A stretch of DNA of 18,638 nucleotides, from NCBI GenBank assembly GCA_017557265.1, contig JAFZAM010000071.1:1-18638 (forward strand), in the 5' to 3' direction. The DNA comes from Oscillospiraceae bacterium. Its GTDB lineage: Bacteria; Bacillota; Clostridia; Oscillospirales; Oscillospiraceae. Below are positions 12,764 to 18,638 of the stretch, piece by piece (positions within the stretch are counted from its first letter, which is position 1; each line of letters opens with the position of its first letter). The notes beneath the pieces were generated by a model. That model did no database searches. It was not told where the DNA came from and worked only from the letters and a program-made list of their open reading frames with translations. A program made the translations under genes and the position numbers.

Positions 12764-14000
12764 TATCGAACGTCTCGCCGACAGAGCGAAAAAGGCCTCG
12801 CGCGAAATATCAAATCTCCCTGAGGAAAAGAAAAACGCTGCTCTGCGCGCGATCTCCGCTGCTTTGCGAGCCTCGACGGACGTCATCCTCGCCGCGAACG
12901 CCGAGGACATGGCAGCCGCCGAGAAGGCTGGGACGTCTCCCGCCATGCTCGACAGGCTCAAGCTCACCGCCTCGCGTATCGAAGGCATGGCAGACGGGGT
13001 CGACCAGGTCGCCGCGCTGCCCGATCCGACGGGAAGGCTACTTGAGCGCACCGTAAGGCCGAACGGCCTCGTCATCGAAAAGGTCTCGGTTCCCTTAGGC
13101 GTAATCGGCATCATCTATGAGGCGCGCCCCAACGTCACGGCGGACGCCGCCGCGCTCTGCTTCAAATCCGGCAACGCGGTCGTCCTGCGCGGAGGCAAGG
13201 AGGCCGTTCGCTCGAGCGCCGCGATAGCGCGCGTCATGCGTGAAGCGCTCGCTTTACAGGGCATTCCGGCCGACTGCGTCTGCTTCGTTGAGGACACGTC
13301 GCGCGAGAGCGCGAAGGAGATGATGGGCCTCGTCGGAAGGCTCGACGTGCTAATCCCGCGCGGGGGAGCCGGACTTATCAAAAGCGTCGTTGAAAACTCC
13401 CGCGTGCCCGTCATCGAGACGGGCGTCGGGATATGCCACGTCTACGTCGAGAAGACCGCCGACCTCGAGACGGCCGCTCGGATAATAAGAAACGCCAAAT
13501 GCTCGCGCCCCAGCGTCTGCAACGCCGCCGAGTGCCTGCTCGTCGATAAGGAGATAGCCGGGAAGTTCCTCCCGATGGCCGCGGACGCTCTGTCCGAGTA
13601 TAAGGTCGAGCTGCGCGGCGACGACGAGACCCGCCGCATTCTCCCCGAAGCAAAAGCCGCCGTGCCGGAGGACTACGATACGGAGTTCCTCGACTATATC
13701 CTCGCTGTAAAGACCGTCTCCGGCGTCGATGAGGCGATAGCCTTCATCGCCGAGCACGGGACGGGCCATTCAGAGGCTATAGTCACGCGCGACGACGATT
13801 GCGCGGAGAAGTTCCTGCGCGAGGTCGACGCCGCGGCCGTGTACGTCAACGCATCGACCCGCTTTACCGACGGCGGAGAATTCGGCCTCGGAGCCGAGCT
13901 CGGAATATCGACTCAAAAGCTCCACGCGCGCGGTCCGATGGGTCTCGCGGAGCTCACGAGCAGCAAATACCTGATACGCGGCACGGGACAGATAAGATGA
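12756..14000 (+). CDS. proA: Gamma-glutamyl phosphate reductase
   Basis: The 414-residue enzyme catalyses the second step of proline synthesis, NADPH-dependent reduction of glutamyl-5-phosphate to the semialdehyde. The catalytic Cys255 lies in RPSVCNAAE. Other landmarks are PLGVIGIIYEARPNVT (113-128), LRGGKEA (144-150) and the C-terminal FTDGGEFGLGAELGISTQKLHARGP. The length is normal. It overlaps the end of proB, with GGAGGG upstream. The last enzyme of the pathway, ProC, is not in the window. The gene is followed by a strong terminator, so it ends this transcription unit. Confidence 0.97.
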   Translation: MTDIERLADRAKKASREISNLPEEKKNAALRAISAALRASTDVILAANAEDMAAAEKAGTSPAMLDRLKLTASRIEGMADGVDQVAALPDPTGRLLERTVRPNGLVIEKVSVPLGVIGIIYEARPNVTADAAALCFKSGNAVVLRGGKEAVRSSAAIARVMREALALQGIPADCVCFVEDTSRESAKEMMGLVGRLDVLIPRGGAGLIKSVVENSRVPVIETGVGICHVYVEKTADLETAARIIRNAKCSRPSVCNAAECLLVDKEIAGKFLPMAADALSEYKVELRGDDETRRILPEAKAAVPEDYDTEFLDYILAVKTVSGVDEAIAFIAEHGTGHSEAIVTRDDDCAEKFLREVDAAAVYVNASTRFTDGGEFGLGAELGISTQKLHARGPMGLAELTSSKYLIRGTGQIR

Positions 14001-14005
14001 CCTTG

Positions 14006-14039
14006 AAAGGGCGGTGCGATACCGCCCTTTTTCTTTTTA
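14006..14039 (+). terminator. Intrinsic terminator after proA
   Basis: AAAGGGCGGT (14006-14015) pairs perfectly with ACCGCCCTTT (14021-14030) around a 5-base loop and runs into TTTTTCTTTTT. It starts 6 bases after the proA stop codon and closes the asp23-to-proA run. Confidence 0.93.
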
Positions 14040-14059
14040 TACGCCGTTTTCGATCAGTA

Positions 14060-14088
14060 TTGACGAAGATTTACATAAGTGATATAAT
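14060..14088 (+). promoter_or_regulatory. Strong sigma-A-type promoter for the methyltransferase-ecf-truA unit
   Basis: TTGACG (14060-14065) and a perfect TATAAT (14083-14088) are separated by 17 bases. This is the closest to consensus in the window. The methyltransferase start codon follows about 40 bases later. The terminator just upstream shows that a new transcription unit begins here. Confidence 0.88.
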
Positions 14089-14127
14089 ACCATGATAATA
14101 TGTGCATTTTATTAGCTGGAGGCAGAC

Positions 14128-14988
14128 ATGTGGCTCAGCGATAAATGGATCGATTACGAACTGCTCGACTGTTCGGGCGGCGAAAAGCTCGAGCGCTGGG
14201 GCGACTACGTCCTCGTACGTCCCGACCCTCAGGCTATATGGAAGACGCCGAAGACGGCGGAAGGCTGGAGCTCTCCCGACGCACTTTATATCCGCTCCAA
14301 TTCCGGCGGCGGCAGATGGGAAAATCGCGGCGTGCCCGCCTCGTGGCAGATAGGCTACGGAAGGCTCCGCTTCAATGTCAAGCTCATGAACTTCAAGCAT
14401 ACCGGCATCTTTCCCGAGCAGGCCGCAAACTGGGACTATATCATCGACAAGGTCTCGACCGCGGGCAGGCAGCTGAACGTACTTAATCTCTTCGCATATA
14501 CCGGCGCGGCGACTCTCGCCGCGGCCTCTGCCGGCGCCTCCGTCTGCCACGTCGACGCCGCCCGCGGCATGGTCGCCTGGGCGAGAGACAACGCGCAGGC
14601 CTCCGGGCTTTCCGACAAGCCCGTGCGCTGGATAGTCGACGACTGCGCCAAGTTCGTTGAGCGCGAGATAAAGCGCGGCAGGCGCTACGACGCCATTATC
14701 ATGGACCCGCCGAGCTACGGGCGCGGCCCCTCCGGCGAGCTCTGGAAGCTCGAGGACGATCTTTTCGATTTCGTCTCGCTCTGCTCCGGCGTACTCTCCG
14801 ACGACCCTTCGTTTGTTATAATAAACTCCTATACGACGGGGCTCTCGCCCTCCATTCTGACCTATATGTGCCAGACGATCCTCAATCCCCGCTTCGGAGG
14901 CTCGTCCGAGAGCAGGGAACTGGGGCTCCCCGTCAAGGCGACGGGACTTGCTCTGCCCTGCGGAGCGACCTGCCGCTGGAGCGTGTGA
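14128..14988 (+). CDS. Class I SAM-dependent methyltransferase (RlmI-like family, no PUA)
   Basis: The 286-residue protein has a small N-terminal domain (about 1-110; YELLDCSGGEKLERWGDYVLVRPDPQ) and a Rossmann methyltransferase domain. Its SAM-binding motif I is LNLFAYTGAATL (119-130), followed by HVDAARGMVAWARDNA (141-156). The active-site motif is IIMDPPSYGRG (190-200). The pattern resembles COG1092-type 23S rRNA methyltransferases such as RlmI and RlmK, but without the N-terminal PUA domain. An RNA substrate is likely by family; the exact target is unknown. GGAGG lies 6 bases before the ATG. It heads a unit that includes the ecf genes and truA, the latter also an RNA-modifying enzyme. Confidence 0.88.
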   Translation: MWLSDKWIDYELLDCSGGEKLERWGDYVLVRPDPQAIWKTPKTAEGWSSPDALYIRSNSGGGRWENRGVPASWQIGYGRLRFNVKLMNFKHTGIFPEQAANWDYIIDKVSTAGRQLNVLNLFAYTGAATLAAASAGASVCHVDAARGMVAWARDNAQASGLSDKPVRWIVDDCAKFVEREIKRGRRYDAIIMDPPSYGRGPSGELWKLEDDLFDFVSLCSGVLSDDPSFVIINSYTTGLSPSILTYMCQTILNPRFGGSSESRELGLPVKATGLALPCGATCRWSV

Positions 14989-15000
14989 CGGTATAAAGAT

Positions 15001-15843
15001 ATGGACAGCTTGATAAAAATCAAAGACCTCGTATTCGAATACGACACCGGCGAGACCGTGACCCGCGCCATCGACGGGATATCGCTTGAGATAGAGCGCG
15101 GAAGCTTCGTCGCCGTCCTCGGGCATAACGGCTCCGGCAAGTCGACTCTCGCGAGGCTCTTAAACGGGATTCTCGTCCCGACCTCCGGGACCATACTCGT
15201 CGACGGGATAGACACCTCCGACGAGGAGCGAATAATGGACGTGCGCCGCTGCGTCGGCATGGTATTCCAGAATCCCGACAACCAGATCGTCGCCAACGTC
15301 GTCGAGGACGACGTCGCGTTCGGGCCGGAAAACCTCGGCGTCGACCCGAAGGAGATAAGACAGCGCGTCGACGAGGCTCTCGCAGCCGTCGGCATGACCG
15401 AATACGCCGGGCACGCGCCGCATCTTCTCTCGGGCGGCCAGAAGCAGAGAGTCGCCATTGCGGGCGTCATAGCCATGAGACCGCGGTGCATAGTCCTCGA
15501 CGAGCCGACCGCAATGCTCGACCCCGTCGGGCGAGAGGACGTCATAAACACAGTGACCGCATTGAACAAAAACTACGGTATAACCGTCATATTAATAACC
15601 CACCACATGAACGAGACCATAGGCGCCGACAGGCTCATCGTCATGGCCGGCGGAAAGATAGTCGAGGATGGGCCTCCGCGCGAGGTCTTCACCCACGTTG
15701 ACAACATGCGAAAGTTCGGCCTTACAGTCCCCGAGACGACGGCGCTCCTCTATGAACTTAAAAACGAGGGTCTCGACCTCCCGCTCGACGCGCTCAGCGT
15801 CGAGGAGTGCGCCGAAAGCATCTACTCGGGCCTCAAGAAATAG
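15001..15843 (+). CDS. ecfA1: ECF transporter ATPase EcfA1
   Basis: This is a 280-residue ABC ATPase of an energy-coupling factor transporter. Walker A is GHNGSGKST (41-49), the Q-loop Gln is 90 (VFQNPDNQIV), the signature is LSGGQKQR (143-150), Walker B is IVLDEPT (164-170) and the H-loop His is 201. The FQNPDNQ sequence and the C-terminal extension are typical of EcfA1. With EcfA2 and EcfT it forms the module that powers several vitamin or metal uptake S-components, which are encoded elsewhere in group II systems. The start is 12 bases after the methyltransferase stop. I see no strong Shine-Dalgarno sequence. Confidence 0.96.
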   Translation: MDSLIKIKDLVFEYDTGETVTRAIDGISLEIERGSFVAVLGHNGSGKSTLARLLNGILVPTSGTILVDGIDTSDEERIMDVRRCVGMVFQNPDNQIVANVVEDDVAFGPENLGVDPKEIRQRVDEALAAVGMTEYAGHAPHLLSGGQKQRVAIAGVIAMRPRCIVLDEPTAMLDPVGREDVINTVTALNKNYGITVILITHHMNETIGADRLIVMAGGKIVEDGPPREVFTHVDNMRKFGLTVPETTALLYELKNEGLDLPLDALSVEECAESIYSGLKK

Positions 15844-15856
15844 CTTTTTCCAGCTT

Positions 15857-15893
15857 GCTCCCTTCGGGGGCGACCCGGCCGGGCCGGGCGCCC
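15857..15893. repeat. GC-rich palindromic spacer between ecfA1 and ecfA2
   Basis: The gap of 84 bases between the two ATPase genes carries back-to-back inverted repeats. GCTCCC (15857-15862) can pair with GGGGGC (15866-15871) around TTC. CCCGGCC (15874-15880) and GGCCGGG (15882-15888) form an almost perfect palindrome, and GGGCGCCC (15886-15893) is a third. No T-tract follows. All other gaps in this unit are at most 12 bases, so the spacer stands out. It may be an mRNA-stability or attenuation element, a DNA-binding site, or a mobile-repeat remnant. Confidence 0.6.
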
Positions 15894-15927
15894 ACCAACG
15901 CTACGGCGGCAAAAAGGATTGAATCAT

Positions 15928-16797
15928 TTGGCACCCATCATCAGCACGGAAAACCTGCGCCACTTATACAGCGAGGGCACGCCCTTCGAGCACGTGGCGA
16001 TAGACGGGATAAACTTCTCGGCCGAAAAGGGCGAGATAATTGGCATAATAGGGCATACGGGCTCAGGCAAGTCGACGTTCATCCAGCATTTAAACGGCCT
16101 GCTCAAGCCGACCTCCGGCCGCGTCCTTTTTAACGGCGAGGACATATTTGCGTCCAAGGCCGTGACCCGCGAGGTGCGCTTCAAGGTTGGGCTCGTGTTC
16201 CAGTATCCCGAGTACCAGCTCTTTGAAGAGACGGTTTATAAAGACATAGCCTTCGGCCCGAAAAACATGAAGCTCGACGAGGAGCAGGTCGATATCCGTG
16301 TGCGCGGCGCCGCCGAATTCGTCGGCGTCGACGAGGAGCTCCTCGAAAAATCGCCGTTCGATCTCTCCGGTGGTCAGAAGAGGCGAGTCGCCATCGCCGG
16401 CGTAATGGCCATGCAGCCGGACGTCCTCATCCTCGACGAGCCGACTGCGGGTCTCGATCCCTCCGGGCGCGACAGCATCATAACCAATATCATGCGCTAC
16501 CACGACGCGACGGGCTGCACGATAATCCTCGTCACGCACAGCATGGAGGAGATTGCCCGCAGCGTCGACAGGCTCGTGGTATTCAACAAGGGCCGCATCA
16601 TGATGGACGGCGTCCCGTCCGAGGTGTTCGAGCACGACGAAGAGCTCCGCAGGGTCGGTCTTTCCGTCCCCGAGGTCTCGCTGGTCGCCAAGCGTCTGCG
16701 CGAGCTCGGTCTCCCGCTCGATTGCTCCGTTTATACCGTCGAGCAGGCGAAGAAGGCTCTTCTCGCCATGAGAGGGGGTGCCGCCGGTGCTCCGTGA
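15928..16797 (+). CDS. ecfA2: ECF transporter ATPase EcfA2
   Basis: The second ATPase of the ECF module has 289 residues from the proposed start. Walker A is GHTGSGKST (42-50), the Q-loop Gln is 92 (VFQYPEYQLFEETV), the signature is LSGGQKRR (146-153), Walker B is LILDEPT (167-173) and the H-loop His is 204. The FQYPEYQLF sequence is the hallmark that separates EcfA2 from EcfA1. No ATG is available at the N terminus. TTG 15928 is chosen because AAAAAGGA ends 9 bases upstream; an in-frame TTG at 15919 abuts that site and is less likely. The rare start codon may tune its amount relative to EcfA1. Confidence 0.95.
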   Translation: MAPIISTENLRHLYSEGTPFEHVAIDGINFSAEKGEIIGIIGHTGSGKSTFIQHLNGLLKPTSGRVLFNGEDIFASKAVTREVRFKVGLVFQYPEYQLFEETVYKDIAFGPKNMKLDEEQVDIRVRGAAEFVGVDEELLEKSPFDLSGGQKRRVAIAGVMAMQPDVLILDEPTAGLDPSGRDSIITNIMRYHDATGCTIILVTHSMEEIARSVDRLVVFNKGRIMMDGVPSEVFEHDEELRRVGLSVPEVSLVAKRLRELGLPLDCSVYTVEQAKKALLAMRGGAAGAP

Positions 16798-17590
16798 CGT
16801 CACTCTCGGCCAGTACTTCCCGGGCGACTCCATAGTCCACAGACTCGACCCGAGAACGAAGCTCGTCCTTACCATCCTCTACATCGTCGCGCTGTTTCTC
16901 GCGGTGGACTACTTCTCGTACGCGCTGATGATAGTCGTCCTCGCGGCGTGCATCATCGTCTCGAAGATAAAGCTCAGAGTCATCCTGCGCGGCGTAAAGC
17001 CCCTTATCATAATCATAATCATCACGGGTCTTCTTAACCTCTTTTACACCAAGGGCGAGCCCATACTCGAATTCTGGATATTCAAGATCACGCTCGAGGG
17101 CATAAAGCGCGCGGTATTCATGATACTGCGCATCGTGATGCTCATCATGGGGACGTTCCTGCTTACGTACACGACCTCGCCGGTCGCGCTGACGGACGGC
17201 CTCGAGAGCCTGTTGAGCCCGCTGAAGAAGCTCCGCTTCCCGGTGCACGAGCTCGCGATGATGATGAGCATAGCGCTCCGCTTTATCCCGACGCTCGTCG
17301 AGGAGACGGACAAGATAATGAGCGCCCAGAAGGCCAGAGGCGCGAACTTCGAGACGGGCAATCTGTTCCAGCGCGCGAAGGCGCTGCTGCCGCTTCTCAT
17401 CCCGCTCTTTATCAGCGCTTTCCGCCGCGCGGACGAGCTCGCCGTCGCCATGGAGAGCCGCTGCTATAACGGCGGCGAGGGCAGAACGAAAATGAAGGCG
17501 CTCCATATGCGCGCGCGCGACTGGGTCGCGCTTGTTCTCGGAGCGGCGCTCCTCGCCGTGATGATAGTAATGAACGTGTATAAGATTTAG
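16787..17590 (+). CDS. ecfT: ECF transporter transmembrane protein EcfT
   Basis: The 267-residue membrane protein starts with the family-typical MLRDVTLGQYFPGDS and HRLDPRTKL segments. It has about five transmembrane helices (including about 23-60, 70-85, 105-125 and 240-265). The two ATPase-coupling motifs are ARG-type: AQKARGANFETG and AVAMESRCYNGG, where the second reads SRC. GTG 16787 is chosen over GTG 16778 because it gives the conserved N terminus and leaves room for the upstream AGGGGG. It overlaps ecfA2 by 11 bases. EcfT is the membrane scaffold linking the ATPases to S-components. Confidence 0.96.
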   Translation: MLRDVTLGQYFPGDSIVHRLDPRTKLVLTILYIVALFLAVDYFSYALMIVVLAACIIVSKIKLRVILRGVKPLIIIIIITGLLNLFYTKGEPILEFWIFKITLEGIKRAVFMILRIVMLIMGTFLLTYTTSPVALTDGLESLLSPLKKLRFPVHELAMMMSIALRFIPTLVEETDKIMSAQKARGANFETGNLFQRAKALLPLLIPLFISAFRRADELAVAMESRCYNGGEGRTKMKALHMRARDWVALVLGAALLAVMIVMNVYKI

Positions 17591-17598
17591 GAGGCCGA

Positions 17599-18363
17599 AT
17601 GCGCAATATCGCAGTCAGGATCGCCTATGACGGTTCGCGGTATCACGGCTGGCAGATCCAGAAAAACAACATCACCGTCCAGGAGATCGTCCGGGACGCG
17701 GTCTCCGAGATAGTCAAGCAGCCCGTCAGCGTGGTCGGCTGCGGCCGTACGGACGCAGGAGTCCACGCCGAGCGCTACTGCATAAGCTTCAAAAGCGACG
17801 CGACCATCCCCGCCGTGAGGCTCCCGCTCGCGCTGAACGCTCTGCTGCCCGGCGATATATCCGCCTGTGACGCCGTCGACGTGGACGAAGATTTCAACGC
17901 GATCCTGTCCTGCCGCGGCAAGGAATATACTTACAGGATACTCAATTCCGCCGTGCGCGATCCGTTTCTCGAAAAGCGCGCCTGGTTTTATCCGCAGAAG
18001 CTCGACGTCGACGTGCTGGCGCGCGCTGCCTCGATGTTCGTCGGGACGCACGATTTCGCCGCCGTCCGCTCAGTCGGCACGGAGACGAAGAGCACCGTCC
18101 GGACGATAAGCTATTTCAACGTGACGAAAAGCGGAGATATAATCTCCTTCAAAGTTTTCGCGGACGGATTTCTCTATAACATGGTCAGGGCGATGGTCGG
18201 AACGGCCGTCTACGCCTCTATGGGGAAGCTCGACGCCGACGAGATACCCGATATCCTCGCCTCGCGCAACAGGACCCTCGCCGGTCCGACGGCGCCTCCG
18301 CAGGGACTTTATATGACGCGGGTCGATTACGACGGGCCCGCGGGAGAAATGATGAGCCGTTAA
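17599..18363 (+). CDS. truA: tRNA pseudouridine(38-40) synthase TruA
   Basis: The 254-residue enzyme makes pseudouridine at positions 38-40 of the tRNA anticodon arm. The catalytic Asp52 lies in GCGRTDAGVHA (47-57). Other family blocks are YDGSRYHGWQIQ (10-21), FVGTHDFAAVRS, FADGFLYNMVRAMVGT and the C-terminal APPQGLYMTRVDY. The length is normal. GGAGG lies 5 bases before the ATG, and the gap after ecfT is 8 bases. ecfT-truA adjacency is a conserved Firmicutes arrangement. Confidence 0.97.
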   Translation: MRNIAVRIAYDGSRYHGWQIQKNNITVQEIVRDAVSEIVKQPVSVVGCGRTDAGVHAERYCISFKSDATIPAVRLPLALNALLPGDISACDAVDVDEDFNAILSCRGKEYTYRILNSAVRDPFLEKRAWFYPQKLDVDVLARAASMFVGTHDFAAVRSVGTETKSTVRTISYFNVTKSGDIISFKVFADGFLYNMVRAMVGTAVYASMGKLDADEIPDILASRNRTLAGPTAPPQGLYMTRVDYDGPAGEMMSR

Positions 18364-18375
18364 GGGGCATAAGCT

Positions 18376-18638
18376 ATGAAAAAGAGGAAAAAGCTCATCG
18401 GAGCGATAATATCGATAATCGTCGTCCTCGCGCTCATAGCGGGCGCCGTCTACCTTATCACGCACCGCGACCTGCTCGCCGACGGCGGCTTCGACCAGTT
18501 CATCCAGAGAGTGTTCTCCGGCAAGAGCTCCAAAGAGGAGAACATATACTTTGACGTCTATTCCGAGAGCACGTTTGCAACGCTGACGGATTCTCTCGCC
18601 GTCGCCTCCGACGCGGGCATATCGGTCTTCAACGCAGC
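18376..18638 (+). CDS. Membrane-anchored protein, possibly DUF5711 family (5' part)
   Basis: The first 87 codons are present before the window ends. A basic N terminus (MKKRKK) is followed by one hydrophobic helix (about 7-27, IGAIISIIVVLALIAGAVYLI). A linker leads into IYFDVYSESTFATLTDSLAVASDAGISVFNA, which looks like the start of a beta-propeller-type repeat domain. This resembles the start of DUF5711 proteins of Clostridia as I remember them, with moderate confidence. The protein should be anchored with its C-terminal domain outside the cytoplasm. AAGGGG at 18362-18367 serves as the ribosome-binding site, and the gene starts 12 bases after truA, so it is probably co-transcribed. Function is unknown. 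Confidence 0.7.
   Translation, partial: MKKRKKLIGAIISIIVVLALIAGAVYLITHRDLLADGGFDQFIQRVFSGKSSKEENIYFDVYSESTFATLTDSLAVASDAGISVFNA

Noticed and set aside
14071..15126. A 351-codon minus-strand open frame antisense to the methyltransferase and ecfA1
   Set aside because: Both sense genes have clear catalytic motifs. The antisense frame has no motif and arises from the high GC content.
1..18638. Mobile elements, CRISPR arrays, prophage genes or rRNA
   Set aside because: I saw no transposase or integrase motifs, no regularly spaced repeats and no rRNA-like segments on either strand.

Overview
This window reads as a chromosomal segment of an endospore-forming Clostridia member with a fairly GC-rich genome, plausibly an uncultured gut lineage near Oscillospirales or Christensenellales. 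The evidence is Spo0A, a complete eight-gene spoIIIA operon, Asp23, a group II ECF transporter module and strong Shine-Dalgarno sites of the GGAGG type. The lineage is inferred from gene content and has not been checked by any search. I see no insertion sequence, prophage, CRISPR array or rRNA gene. Coding density is very high, and no stretch of 300 bases or more lacks a gene.

Region 1 (1-2974) is a mosaic of short units. A macro-domain gene (only its 5' end is present) and a von Willebrand factor A (vWA) gene run leftward. spo0A runs rightward from its own sigma-A-type promoter and ends at a strong intrinsic terminator. A tRNA-Gly(CCC) and an E2/CAT-like acyltransferase gene run leftward, each behind a clear promoter.

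Region 2 (3057-7771) is the spoIIIA operon, spoIIIAA to spoIIIAH in canonical order, with mostly overlapping stop and start codons. It encodes the mother-cell half of the SpoIIIA-SpoIIQ channel that links mother cell and forespore after engulfment. A sigma-E-like promoter sits so close to spoIIIAA that its transcript would be leaderless or nearly so.

Region 3 (7773-14039) is a tightly packed housekeeping run: asp23, nusB, a TsaD-family paralog, xseA, xseB, ispA, proB and proA, closed by a textbook terminator. It combines an envelope or alkaline-shock protein, a transcription antitermination factor, exonuclease VII, farnesyl diphosphate synthesis and the first two steps of proline synthesis.

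Region 4 (14060-18638) starts at a near-consensus promoter. It carries a class I SAM-dependent methyltransferase, ecfA1, ecfA2, ecfT and truA, and then the start of a membrane-anchored protein that runs off the window. The ecfA1-ecfA2-ecfT-truA order is the one often found at the end of the ribosomal protein cluster, but here it lies behind a methyltransferase instead.

Nothing here is clearly a new system. The points most worth a second look are the leaderless-looking spoIIIAA promoter, a non-canonical acidic pocket in Spo0A, the E2-like protein whose catalytic His position is Glu, the inverted repeat around the -35 box of the macro-domain promoter, and the palindrome-rich spacer between ecfA1 and ecfA2.
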